38,469 bases of DNA, taken from the NCBI GenBank assembly GCA_026388815.1, contig JAPLJA010000165.1:1-38469 (forward strand). The letters run 5' to 3'. A program made the position numbers and the translations under genes. Position 1 is the first letter of the stretch, and every line of letters begins with the position of its first letter. The stretch is from Pseudomonadota bacterium (GTDB lineage Bacteria; Desulfobacterota; WTBG01; JAPLJA01). The notes below the pieces were generated by a model. It had not been told where the DNA came from, ran no database searches, and saw nothing but the letters and a program-made list of their open reading frames with translations. This document shows, in pieces, positions 15,872 through 24,944 of this stretch.

Positions 15872-18181
15872 ATGTCTTTGCCAGTTAAAAGGTTAGAGAA
15901 AAAGTATATCCTCATTATTTTTATCATAGCACTTCTCTGGGTTGTGTACTTACTTGGGGCACGGGAAGTAATCTCCTCGTATCTCGTCAATATGGTATCC
16001 ACTCAGGAAAGGATATCTTCTGTTATACTGAATTTCAATAGCCTCCTTTTGTTTTACACGATAGTGACAGTCAGTCTCTTATTAACTCTGAGCATGTGGG
16101 ACTCTCTTGAGAGATTTGTGAATGTTGAGTATATAGTTCTTTTTGTTTCTGTAGGAATTTTCAATTTGACCCAGAAAGACGTGTACCTTTATCAATCAAA
16201 ACGACTATGGCTTTTTTGTATCTTTTTTATTGGTCTCTATTTTATATTTAGATCTCAATTTGTTCAGAAATCTATAGGAACAATGATAAGCAAATTTATA
16301 TCTTCCAGACTCTGCATTTTTACTATTTCAATAACTTTATTACTCGGATGGTTCTTATATTCTTTTCCACCAAAGGAATGGACATCATATATTACGGTTG
16401 ATGACTATCCAGCCGTTTTTGCTCTTTCAAAACGCGGAGCGGACATAATAAAACAATGGGGATATTTTGGGTGGGATTCTTCCTTTGTCGGGGGATATTT
16501 TACGGCCTCAGAAATGGGAATGAATTTAGTGCACTTTTTGCTTCCTTTATCTTTTCTGGGATGGGAGATAGGGTTCCATGTATTGATTCTCATATCTCTC
16601 CTTAGCTTCCCCTTACTTTGCCTTGAGTATGTGAAAACGTGTTGCAAAGTAAATGACACAAAGGCACTACTTACTTTGCCCATTGCTTCATTTTTTGTCT
16701 TGCACTACTTTGATTACAGGATAGGTTTGCTGGGGTTTGGCATGGTGGCAGCCTTTATCGGCATAGATCTGCTCATCCTGTCTTTAATTCTTCTCCAGAG
16801 ATTAAAAGAAAAAAAACGTTATACATTCTTCCTTTTAACGCTTACCATGTCTCTGCTGTTTTATACCCATCTGGGATTTTTCTTTTATGCAATTATGTTT
16901 ATCCTGATCGATTTTCTGATAGCTCCAAGAAGAGAGAATCTGGGATATATCTGTTGTTTAGGATGCTTGCTTCTCATCATTGCTTCGCCCTTCTTGATTT
17001 ATAAACTGAAATATCCAGCTTATTTTCTTCTTGATAACCGTAACTATAGTCCACCAAATTTTTCGTTTGATAATTACTTTATAAATGTGATAAGGTCTGT
17101 GTATCGCCTCTTTGATTATTCTTCGTGGGCTACCAGAGAGGCGTATTATCCGTTACTTTTCTCTCCCATCTTGGCATATTTGTTTTTCCAAAAGACCTGG
17201 AAAAGGGAAGCCATATTTACTTTATTTATTGTCATATTCTATGCGCTGGTTCCCTCTTCTCTGTATTTATTGTTTAGCAGAATAAGGTTCTTGATACCTT
17301 TTTTTCTATCAATACTGGCGGTGGGCTTTTTAATCACGAATTATGAGAAAAAATATTTCCTTATTTTATTATTTGGGTTATTGGGTTCCATGATGTGTAT
17401 TAACAACTATTTTGTAAATAAGCCCTATGTTTTTAAGCATAGTAAGCCTGGCGATTCCTATAATAAACCACTCTTGGAAATGATTAAAAATCTGGATGGG
17501 AGATATATCGCTGTAGAAAATAATCAACACTGGAAACGTTGGGGCAAAAAGATTGTTCCTGATTTCCATTGGTTGCCATTGCTGCAGTTAGAAACGAATA
17601 AGCTCTTTTTCTCTAATATGTATGATGGATACCACCATACTCCGTATCGGGGAAATTCCTTTGAGGGGGGGTTTTTTAGAGGAAAGCGGATTGACAAATG
17701 GGCAATTGAGGATATCAACAAAATACTTTTGCAATGGGGCGTGAAGTATGTAGTAGTATGGAATGAGAAGACCAAGCAATATTTTTCTGGATATCCGGAG
17801 TTCTTTAAGAATGGGTGGCAGGATACCGATTGGGTTATCTTTCAATCTCAGAATGCTGACATAAGAAGCGCAGTAGTAAATAGTGGGGGAAACGCAACAG
17901 TTATTGACAAAGACTTTTTTGAGAAGCAGGTGATCTTATCTGGTGTGAAAAAAGGCGCAAAAGTGACAGTGAGATCTAACTATTTTCCTGCATGGAGGGC
18001 TTACTATAACAGTGCAGAGATACCACTTATTGACTCTGGTGGACAGATTGGTTTTTTTGCACCTGATTCAGGGGATTATAAAGTTACGTTTAAATACCCT
18101 CGATATACCTTTTTCAATATCTTAGCAATAACTGCTTTACTATTCAGTTTTTTACTTTCGCATAAAAGGATAGTGCCATAG
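15872..18181 (+). CDS. Large polytopic membrane protein, GT-C-like, with C-terminal periplasmic domain
   Basis: A 769-residue integral membrane protein. About twelve to fourteen hydrophobic segments come first, including an extra N-terminal set of four or so relative to the neighbour at 13805. VDDYPAVFALSKRGADI and GWDSSFVGGYFTASEMG correspond to the acidic first loop and the 'YDP..AGF' motif of that neighbour. The soluble tail includes VRSNYFPAWRAYYNSAEIPL, the 'YYPGW' element typical of YfhO-type proteins, before a last membrane helix. It is likely to be a lipid-linked glycosyltransferase acting outside the membrane, by fold and not by proven activity. ATG 15872 follows AGGGAG. The 186-bp divergent gap upstream should hold promoters for both directions. 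An ALG5-like GT2 gene follows 33 bp downstream. Confidence 0.7.
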   Translation: MSLPVKRLEKKYILIIFIIALLWVVYLLGAREVISSYLVNMVSTQERISSVILNFNSLLLFYTIVTVSLLLTLSMWDSLERFVNVEYIVLFVSVGIFNLTQKDVYLYQSKRLWLFCIFFIGLYFIFRSQFVQKSIGTMISKFISSRLCIFTISITLLLGWFLYSFPPKEWTSYITVDDYPAVFALSKRGADIIKQWGYFGWDSSFVGGYFTASEMGMNLVHFLLPLSFLGWEIGFHVLILISLLSFPLLCLEYVKTCCKVNDTKALLTLPIASFFVLHYFDYRIGLLGFGMVAAFIGIDLLILSLILLQRLKEKKRYTFFLLTLTMSLLFYTHLGFFFYAIMFILIDFLIAPRRENLGYICCLGCLLLIIASPFLIYKLKYPAYFLLDNRNYSPPNFSFDNYFINVIRSVYRLFDYSSWATREAYYPLLFSPILAYLFFQKTWKREAIFTLFIVIFYALVPSSLYLLFSRIRFLIPFFLSILAVGFLITNYEKKYFLILLFGLLGSMMCINNYFVNKPYVFKHSKPGDSYNKPLLEMIKNLDGRYIAVENNQHWKRWGKKIVPDFHWLPLLQLETNKLFFSNMYDGYHHTPYRGNSFEGGFFRGKRIDKWAIEDINKILLQWGVKYVVVWNEKTKQYFSGYPEFFKNGWQDTDWVIFQSQNADIRSAVVNSGGNATVIDKDFFEKQVILSGVKKGAKVTVRSNYFPAWRAYYNSAEIPLIDSGGQIGFFAPDSGDYKVTFKYPRYTFFNILAITALLFSFLLSHKRIVP

Positions 18182-18214
18182 AATATCCATCAAACAGAGC
18201 AGAGGACGAAACCA

Positions 18215-18964
18215 ATGAATAACGAAGGTGATGGAATATACTTAACTATTATAATACCGGTCTACAATGAAGCTAAGAAGATCCGCAAGACATTGAAAGG
18301 CATTATCGACTACCTCAAGAAAAAGGATTTTCCCTACCAGGTTCTGATTGTAAATGATGGAAGCAAGGATAATACCGTAGAAGTGGTGGAGAAGTTTTTT
18401 AAAGAGGAGAAATTTGATAACTTTTCTATCCTCGATTTCAAAGAGAATAGGGGTAAAGGGTTTGTAGTCAAGCAGGGGATGTTAGCTGCCAAAGGTGAGT
18501 ACATCCTCTTTATAGATGCTGACTCATCAGCACCTATTGAAGAGTTTGATAAGTTTAGGGCAAATTTTGATAAAGGGTATGATATCTTTATTGGAACCAG
18601 GAAGGCTAAGGGTGAAATAAGGGCAACCAATATTCCCCTCCATAGAGCAATCTTGGGGTTGGGTTTTTCCTTCTTAGCGAGAAAATTCCTCGCCACAAAG
18701 GTCTGGGATTTTACCTGTGGATTTAAATGTTACCAGAAAAATGCGGTACAACCTATTTTTTCCAGACAGGTCCTGGACGGCTGGAGTTTTGATGCGGAAG
18801 ATCTCTTTTTGGCACAAAAACTCGGCTTTAAGGTTAAAGAGATTCCCATTCGCTGGAATCATTACCAGGAAGATACCAAGGTCAATGCCCTGAAGGAGGT
18901 GTTCAAATCCGGCTGGGAACTCCTGAAGATCAGGATCAATGACCTCAGGGGATTATATCGCTAG
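18215..18964 (+). CDS. GT2 polyprenyl-phosphate glycosyltransferase (ALG5/DPG-synthase type)
   Basis: A 249-residue family 2 glycosyltransferase. YLTIIIPVYNEAKKIRKTL and VLIVNDGSKDNT form the nucleotide-binding start, FIDADSSAPIEEF carries the DXD metal motif, and ENRGKGFVVKQGML and DFTCGFKCYQ are hallmarks of dolichyl-phosphate beta-glucosyltransferase relatives. It should load a hexose onto polyprenyl phosphate on the cytoplasmic side, making the donor used by GT-C enzymes such as its neighbours. It is probably co-transcribed with the 15872 gene. It ends tail-to-tail with the minus-strand GT-C gene, and the two TAG stops share the palindrome CTAG (18961-18964). Confidence 0.85.
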   Translation: MNNEGDGIYLTIIIPVYNEAKKIRKTLKGIIDYLKKKDFPYQVLIVNDGSKDNTVEVVEKFFKEEKFDNFSILDFKENRGKGFVVKQGMLAAKGEYILFIDADSSAPIEEFDKFRANFDKGYDIFIGTRKAKGEIRATNIPLHRAILGLGFSFLARKFLATKVWDFTCGFKCYQKNAVQPIFSRQVLDGWSFDAEDLFLAQKLGFKVKEIPIRWNHYQEDTKVNALKEVFKSGWELLKIRINDLRGLYR

Positions 18965-20955
18965 CGCCCACCCTTGTGACTTCTGACGTTCCCACTGAAG
19001 GTATGGATATCCAGAGGTTCGATTCTGATTTCCCCTCTTTCATCTTTTGAAGAGACATAGTAGTTCCTGCCCGGGGAAAAAGGGAGTAATTCGCTATTAC
19101 GCTTGCCGAGATCCCGTGCAAATACGATAGAGTCATTGAGTCCGGGTGAGTTATAGAGAAAACCAGAACCTAAATTCATCCCTTGATATGGATTATCCTC
19201 GCTCTTCTGAAAAATCAGTGCATTCGTGATGCCCATTTGTAGCGTTTTTTTCATGAGCTTATCATCAACTTCCCAGAACGAGTTTGAGTAAAACCTGGAG
19301 AGTTGAGGTAATCTGACGAGACCTGAGAAGGCAAGCGAACACAAGAGAAGGCCAATGAAGGCATTTTTTACGCTCCTTTCGCTGCAATGCCTGGAAAAGG
19401 CAATCTTTTCCATAATCTGAAAAAGGGCCTTCGCTGTTAAAGCAAGAACGAAGGGCAGTGAGATGTAGTAGAAACGCGGACCAAGGCAGAGATCCTGAAA
19501 GAAATAAAAAAAATAGAGAACAGGGGCGGCTAGAAGGCCACAGAGGAGCACATAGTCCTGCCGGTCTTTCTTGAAGAGGAAAGGTGTCCAGAAAATGATG
19601 AGAGGGATGAGAGAGGGAAAAGGCCACTCGAAAAGATTCTCATTGAGGGTGATAAGATTGCTTAAAGTGTTCATGAGTCCTCTCAAAGGAGTATGGGGGG
19701 GTCTGTCCATGATAGGTACACTGAAAAATCCAAAGGAGTGTTTATCACCCCAGCATACTTGGTAACCAAAGAGAAGAGGATCACCATTGGTTACATAATT
19801 GTATAGGAGCAGGATGCCACCCATCATGACAACAGCACAGCTAAAATAGATGAAGGGACGGAAAATCTTTTTAGACAGACTCCAGACGAAGAAGAAAAAA
19901 CCATACAGCATACCTATAATCAAGGCATCGGGGGGACGGATGTTTAACATGGTGCCAAGCGATAATCCTGCAGCAAGGGCATATAGGTTTCCCTCCTCTC
20001 TTTGCGATTTATCCAAGGTATAGAGAAAGAGGAGAAGGAAAAAGAGTGTTGAAACATGATTCATAAAGCTTGCGGACATAAAGAGAACAAAAGTGGATGT
20101 GGAAAATAAGATTACGGAAAGTCGGGCCTCTCTTTCTCCGTAGGATTGAAGGATAATGTTGTAGAGAAGGATGCATGAGAGGGATGCTAAGAGAGGATTA
20201 ATGATCCAGGGCATTTCGGTAATAACACCGATCATTAAAAGGAATGGATGCCCTGGAGGATACTCGGAATACCACCGGTCAGAAAAGATCATATTATCAA
20301 AACGATACCGGAAAAAATCGGCGATTGGTGGTAAAGGGGCTGTCACATGTCCACTCGCGAATATCTTTGTCTGAAAGAGCTGGGCAATTTCATCCTGGAC
20401 ATGGGGAATGTGTTCAAAGACTGTCCATGAAAAAAGGTTTGCAAGGATGAAGACCAACGAAGAGAAGAGCAGGAGGAAATATTTTTGGGGAAGCCTCCAG
20501 ATGATCCTGCAGATTTGAGTAATATGTACCGGGAAGCCGTCAGTATGGCCAAGTGTATAATTGAGAAAAGAAAGGGAAAAGAGAATTCCTACAAAAGATA
20601 CAGAAAGCCAGTGATAGTTACGGAAAGGGTTGGGAGATAACGTTAAATATCTGGTGAGAAGACCCCACTGATTTGCAGGTGTGCAGCAAAGGCCAGTTAA
20701 AAGCAGGAAGCATGTTAGAGAGATAATACCCTTGAGCGAGAAGAGGAAAGTTGTTACTTTCTCATACCCCCCTAAGAGAACGAAGACATTATAGATAATG
20801 AGGAGACCAATGATTGGAAAGATGAAGATAATCAGCCGGGGTGTTTTTGCCTGGGACTCAAGCCATAGAGTGGATATGGCCGAAACAAGAGAGATAATTC
20901 CAAAGTATCTATATCCAATCTTTTGCGAAGTGTGATGATACTCTCCTGATTTCAT
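18961..20955 (-). CDS. GT-C membrane glycosyltransferase, tandem copy A
   Basis: A 664-residue polytopic protein with the ArnT/PMT-type plan. EHIPHVQDEIAQLFQTKIF in the first large loop carries the acidic motif. SEYPPGHPFLL, LNIRPPDALI and TNGDPLLFGYQVCWG follow among about twelve membrane segments. It ends in a short soluble tail containing GSGFLYNSPGLNDSIVFARD. It is likely to transfer a polyprenyl-phosphate-linked sugar to a surface acceptor; acceptor and sugar are unknown. It is the last of three paralogous genes in a row (copies at 21042 and 22879) and is closest to the one at 22879, with about 60% identity by eye in the motif region. No clear Shine-Dalgarno sequence precedes ATG 20955. 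Confidence 0.75.
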   Translation of the reverse strand: MKSGEYHHTSQKIGYRYFGIISLVSAISTLWLESQAKTPRLIIFIFPIIGLLIIYNVFVLLGGYEKVTTFLFSLKGIISLTCFLLLTGLCCTPANQWGLLTRYLTLSPNPFRNYHWLSVSFVGILFSLSFLNYTLGHTDGFPVHITQICRIIWRLPQKYFLLLFSSLVFILANLFSWTVFEHIPHVQDEIAQLFQTKIFASGHVTAPLPPIADFFRYRFDNMIFSDRWYSEYPPGHPFLLMIGVITEMPWIINPLLASLSCILLYNIILQSYGEREARLSVILFSTSTFVLFMSASFMNHVSTLFFLLLFLYTLDKSQREEGNLYALAAGLSLGTMLNIRPPDALIIGMLYGFFFFVWSLSKKIFRPFIYFSCAVVMMGGILLLYNYVTNGDPLLFGYQVCWGDKHSFGFFSVPIMDRPPHTPLRGLMNTLSNLITLNENLFEWPFPSLIPLIIFWTPFLFKKDRQDYVLLCGLLAAPVLYFFYFFQDLCLGPRFYYISLPFVLALTAKALFQIMEKIAFSRHCSERSVKNAFIGLLLCSLAFSGLVRLPQLSRFYSNSFWEVDDKLMKKTLQMGITNALIFQKSEDNPYQGMNLGSGFLYNSPGLNDSIVFARDLGKRNSELLPFSPGRNYYVSSKDERGEIRIEPLDIHTFSGNVRSHKGGR

Positions 20956-21041
20956 GGTGAAAATCTAATGGTCCATTATGAATTGATTTGCCAAATCATT
21001 CATGCGATAACCAACGTCTATCTCCCAGTCCTCTTCTGCCT

Positions 21042-22862
21042 TTAGGTCGACAGTTCAATTAATTCAAAAGCTTCTGGCGGTGACTCAGAGAGTCCGTTTT
21101 GATTGATTATTTTTTTTACCTCTCTTTTGTGTCTATACAAAAATCCTTTCCTGCCTTTGAAGAGCGATAGGAGTTGTGGGTTTTTTTTACCTAAATCTTT
21201 GGCATAAATGATATCCTGGGTTTCAAGATTCGGGGTGTTCATAAAGAAACCACTTCCGAGCAGAAGTTCGTTCTTATCCTGTGCCTCTATAAAAACGATA
21301 GCATTTTTAATTCCTTTCTCTCTGGCAGCTTTTTCAATCCTCCTGTCGACCTGAAGGTCAAGAAGATAGTACTGAGGGATGAGATCAGTAATGTAGGCAG
21401 GAATCGAGAATAGAGACAGCATTCCTGCTATGGTCAGAGCAAGCACGGGTTGATTATCTGTAAGAGAGAACCTCTTTAAGTTTGGGAGTGAGAGCATAGA
21501 ACATAGCTTAACAAAGCAGAGAAGACCCCGGGAAGTAAGGATAACAATGAATGGCGTTACGTTGAAGTAAAATCTCCCCATGAAAAGACGATCATACCAG
21601 CCCCAAAAGAAATAGAGGACCACATTGCACCCAATGATGAGGAGAAAAATCCAATCCCAGAATGTTGTCTTGGCAAAAAGAAATAAAAGCACGATAAAAA
21701 AAATAACTGGTAAAGGCCATTCAAACATGCCTTTATCCGTTAGCCGGATTTGTCTCAATGTATTTACAATTCCAAGAAAAGGGGTGTGAACCCAACCTCC
21801 CCGAATTTCATGAAAGCCTAAAGTATGATTTTGTCCCCATCGCACAATGTATCCGAAGAGAAGCGGATCGCCATTTGTCTTATAGTTATAGAAGAAGAGG
21901 ATGCCTGCCATTAGACAAAACCCGAATAACCACATTCCCAGAATCCTTACTCTAAACCCCTTAGATTTAAAACCTATCACCAGACTGTATACCCCAACGG
22001 GTAGATAGAGAACAATTGCATCTAAGGTACGAATATTGAGGCTCATCCCGAGAGACAAGCCAGAACATAAAGCTAAGAGACTATTTTGCCTTTTAAGGGA
22101 GAGCACAATGGTGGTAACAGAGAGAAGAAAGAAGAACATAGATGACGTATGGTTCATAAGTGAGGCTGAGGTAAAAATGACTTTAGGAGACAGGATAAAA
22201 AGTATCCCTGAAAGAATGGCAGTGGTGCGATCAAACGTTTCTCTACAGAGAAGAAAAACGAGCAAGACTGACAGCGCTGCAAGGAGAGGGTTAACAATCC
22301 ATGGACTTCCGAGCCGCAGTCCAATCATGAGCAGGAAAGAGAATCCTGGCGGGTATTGAGAGTACCATTTGGGTTGAACAATCATATTATCCTCTGCAGA
22401 AGTAAAAAATTCTGGCAGAGGAGGTGGAGGAGCAGAGAGATGACCCGATAAAAATATTTTCGCCTGAAAGAGTTGTGCGATTTCGTCTGTAACTCTCGGT
22501 ACATTGTCAAAGACCAGAGAGGAAACAGCGATAATGATGAGAAAGATAAAAAGGGAACAAAATAAAAGAATCCAGAGGGTATAGTTTTTAAATACCTTGT
22601 TCTCAAGAAAACAGAGCGTATTGTAAAATAGTGAGCCCCGACTTTTTAGACACCTCTGAACAAGGAACCCGGATAAGAGAAGGGTTACCATTACTAAAAA
22701 TAAAGAGGAGCAAAAATCGCGATCAATGCGGGGGTAAAAATAACCGGGATCATTTTTTAAAGAGTGGGTAGTGAACAGTAAGGAAAGGAAAAGAATTGCT
22801 AATTTCCATAAAGGAAGCGTTCTCAAAGAGTTATAAAATGTTCGGTTTATGATGTTTCCCAT
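21042..22862 (-). CDS. GT-C membrane glycosyltransferase, tandem copy B (divergent)
   Basis: A 606-residue paralogue of the flanking genes. The acidic loop reads VPRVTDEIAQLFQAKIF, followed by SQYPPGFSFLL, LNIRTLDAIVLY and TNGDPLLFGYIVRWG. The N-terminus is about 50 residues shorter than in copies A and C. The tail has GSGFFMNTPNLETQDIIYAK, equivalent to copy A's GSGFLYNSPG element, where the bound substrate or donor may be contacted. It is more divergent from A and C than they are from each other, despite lying between them. It starts 16 bp after copy C ends, so the two are surely co-transcribed. No strong ribosome-binding site is seen, so coupling to copy C is plausible. Confidence 0.75.
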   Translation of the reverse strand: MGNIINRTFYNSLRTLPLWKLAILFLSLLFTTHSLKNDPGYFYPRIDRDFCSSLFLVMVTLLLSGFLVQRCLKSRGSLFYNTLCFLENKVFKNYTLWILLFCSLFIFLIIIAVSSLVFDNVPRVTDEIAQLFQAKIFLSGHLSAPPPPLPEFFTSAEDNMIVQPKWYSQYPPGFSFLLMIGLRLGSPWIVNPLLAALSVLLVFLLCRETFDRTTAILSGILFILSPKVIFTSASLMNHTSSMFFFLLSVTTIVLSLKRQNSLLALCSGLSLGMSLNIRTLDAIVLYLPVGVYSLVIGFKSKGFRVRILGMWLFGFCLMAGILFFYNYKTNGDPLLFGYIVRWGQNHTLGFHEIRGGWVHTPFLGIVNTLRQIRLTDKGMFEWPLPVIFFIVLLFLFAKTTFWDWIFLLIIGCNVVLYFFWGWYDRLFMGRFYFNVTPFIVILTSRGLLCFVKLCSMLSLPNLKRFSLTDNQPVLALTIAGMLSLFSIPAYITDLIPQYYLLDLQVDRRIEKAAREKGIKNAIVFIEAQDKNELLLGSGFFMNTPNLETQDIIYAKDLGKKNPQLLSLFKGRKGFLYRHKREVKKIINQNGLSESPPEAFELIELST

Positions 22863-22878
22863 GATATTTTGGTATGTA

Positions 22879-24828
22879 TCAATTATTCTTCAATTGTTCG
22901 ATGATGATTTCGCCCTTTTCATTTTTTGATGCACTGTAGAAAGATCGACCAGGGAAAAAAGGCATTAATTGGACATTCTCTGCACCAAGATCTCTCGCGA
23001 ATATAATAGAGTCATTTAAGTTAGGAGAGTTATGAAGGAAACCAGATCCTACATAATCCTCATAGAAACCTTTACTATCATAGTAATTGATCTTTAGGAA
23101 AATAACGGCATTTTTTATACCTATTTGTTTGGCTTTCTTCATGGGTTTGTCATCAACCCCCCAGTAAGAGTCAGAATAAAAATTATAGAGCTGTGGCATT
23201 CGGACAAGACATGAAAACACAACCGATAAAAAGAGGAGAGCAATCACGGCATCTTTAATATATTTTTCTGAACACGATCTTAGAAGAGAGATACCCTTCA
23301 TTATCTGAAAAAGTGCCTTTGTAGTTAAAATAATAATGAAGGGTAAAGAGATATAATATAATCTTGGGCCAAGACATAAGTCCTGAAAATAGTAAAAAAA
23401 GTAAATTATCGGGGCAGCCAAAAATCCCCAAAAGAGACGATAATCACAGGAGTTTTTTTTGAAGAAAAAGGGTGTCCAAAAGATCACTAAGGGGATGAGT
23501 GAGGGGAGGGGCCATTCAAAAAGATATTGGTTTAATGCAAAGAAGTTGCTCAAAGTATGCACGAGACCTGTCAATGGAGTGTGTGGCGGGCTATACGCGA
23601 TGGGTTCGCTGGAAAATCCGAAGGTATGTTTTTTACCCCACCGTACTTGGTAACCAAAAAGGAAGGGATCCCCGGTTGTTTTATAATTATAAAGAAGCAG
23701 TATTCCAGCCATAATGGTAACAGTAGAGATGAAGGCTAAGAGAGGTAGGTAATTTCTTTTAGCCGGTTTCTCTATAAGATAAAAAATTCCATAAAGTACA
23801 CCTATCACAAGAGCTTCTTGAGGTCTAATGTTGAGCATGGTACCAAGTGATAAGCCCGCAATAATGGCAAGAAAGCTACTGTTATTGTGTTGAAATTTAT
23901 TGAATGTATAGATAAAGAGAAGCATAAAAAAGAGCGTAGTAACATGGTTCATAAAACTTGAGGACATGAACAGGACAAAAGGTGATATGGCAAATAGAAT
24001 GACTGATAATCTGGCCTCTTGTTGTCCATAATATTGGAGAGCAACTTTATAAAGAAGAATGCATGAAAGCGAACCTAAAATAGGATTAATGATCCATGGG
24101 ATCTTTAACAGTAGACCGAGGAGCAAAAAGAATGGATGCCCAGGAGGGTATTGCGAATACCAACGGTCAGCAAAAATTATGTTATCAAAACGGTACTGAA
24201 AAAAGTCAATGATTGGCGGTAAGGGAGCAGTTATATTCCCCATGGAAAATATTTTTGCCTGAAAGAACTGGGAAATTTCATCTTGGACATGAGGAATGTG
24301 CTCAAAGACTTTCCATGAAAAGAAGTTTGTGGTTATAAGAATCATTAATGCAAATAGTAGCAAAAAGTATTTTGTTTGAAGTCTCCAGACCGCTTTACAT
24401 GCCGAGACGATTTTCAACCAAAGACCTTCAGGATGAGAAAGCAAATAATTAAGCAGGGCGAGGGAAAAAAGTATTTCGATAAAGGAGACGGCAAGCCAGT
24501 GAAAATTACGAAAGGGGCTTGGGTTTACTCTTACATACACCGGAATTATTGTGGATGGGGTGTAGCACAGAGCAGTAAAAAATAAAAAACAAATGAGAGA
24601 AATTACTCCTCTTAAAGAAACAAAAAAAGCTTTTACTTTATTCAGGCTGCCTATTAAAGAGAAGAAATTATAAATCATGAGAAGGGTGATCAAGGGAAGA
24701 GTGATGAAAAAATATCTGGGAATATGTGCCTGAAACTCAAGCCATAGAGCAAACAAGAAGGAGATAAAAGCAATACTGCCGAAAAAACCCTTGTTTTTTA
24801 TTTGAGATGCATAACTCTTAATTTGCAT
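22879..24828 (-). CDS. GT-C membrane glycosyltransferase, tandem copy C
   Basis: A paralogue of the two genes that follow it. Motifs are EHIPHVQDEISQFFQAKIF, SQYPPGHPFFLLLG, LNIRPQEALVIG and TTGDPFLFGYQVRWG, with the tail element GSGFLHNSPNLNDSIIFARD. The frame is open to a TTG at 24891, but I place the start at ATG 24828 (giving about 649 residues, MQIKSYASQ...) because the protein then aligns with the start of copy A; ATG 24861 is a second option. It is the first gene of the minus-strand unit, and the roughly 116-bp gap to the divergent YfhO gene must contain its promoter. Its function is expected to be the same as copies A and B with a different sugar or acceptor. Confidence 0.72.
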   Translation of the reverse strand: MQIKSYASQIKNKGFFGSIAFISFLFALWLEFQAHIPRYFFITLPLITLLMIYNFFSLIGSLNKVKAFFVSLRGVISLICFLFFTALCYTPSTIIPVYVRVNPSPFRNFHWLAVSFIEILFSLALLNYLLSHPEGLWLKIVSACKAVWRLQTKYFLLLFALMILITTNFFSWKVFEHIPHVQDEISQFFQAKIFSMGNITAPLPPIIDFFQYRFDNIIFADRWYSQYPPGHPFFLLLGLLLKIPWIINPILGSLSCILLYKVALQYYGQQEARLSVILFAISPFVLFMSSSFMNHVTTLFFMLLFIYTFNKFQHNNSSFLAIIAGLSLGTMLNIRPQEALVIGVLYGIFYLIEKPAKRNYLPLLAFISTVTIMAGILLLYNYKTTGDPFLFGYQVRWGKKHTFGFSSEPIAYSPPHTPLTGLVHTLSNFFALNQYLFEWPLPSLIPLVIFWTPFFFKKNSCDYRLFWGFLAAPIIYFFYYFQDLCLGPRLYYISLPFIIILTTKALFQIMKGISLLRSCSEKYIKDAVIALLFLSVVFSCLVRMPQLYNFYSDSYWGVDDKPMKKAKQIGIKNAVIFLKINYYDSKGFYEDYVGSGFLHNSPNLNDSIIFARDLGAENVQLMPFFPGRSFYSASKNEKGEIIIEQLKNN

Positions 24829-24944
24829 TGTGCAAGCTTTACGCCAGTGAGCGTTGCTCATAATTAAATATGAAAAGAATGGAAAATGCAATCAAGAACA
24901 ATTATCATAATCCCTCAGTAGTTGCAGTCGATTAGGGGAAAAGA

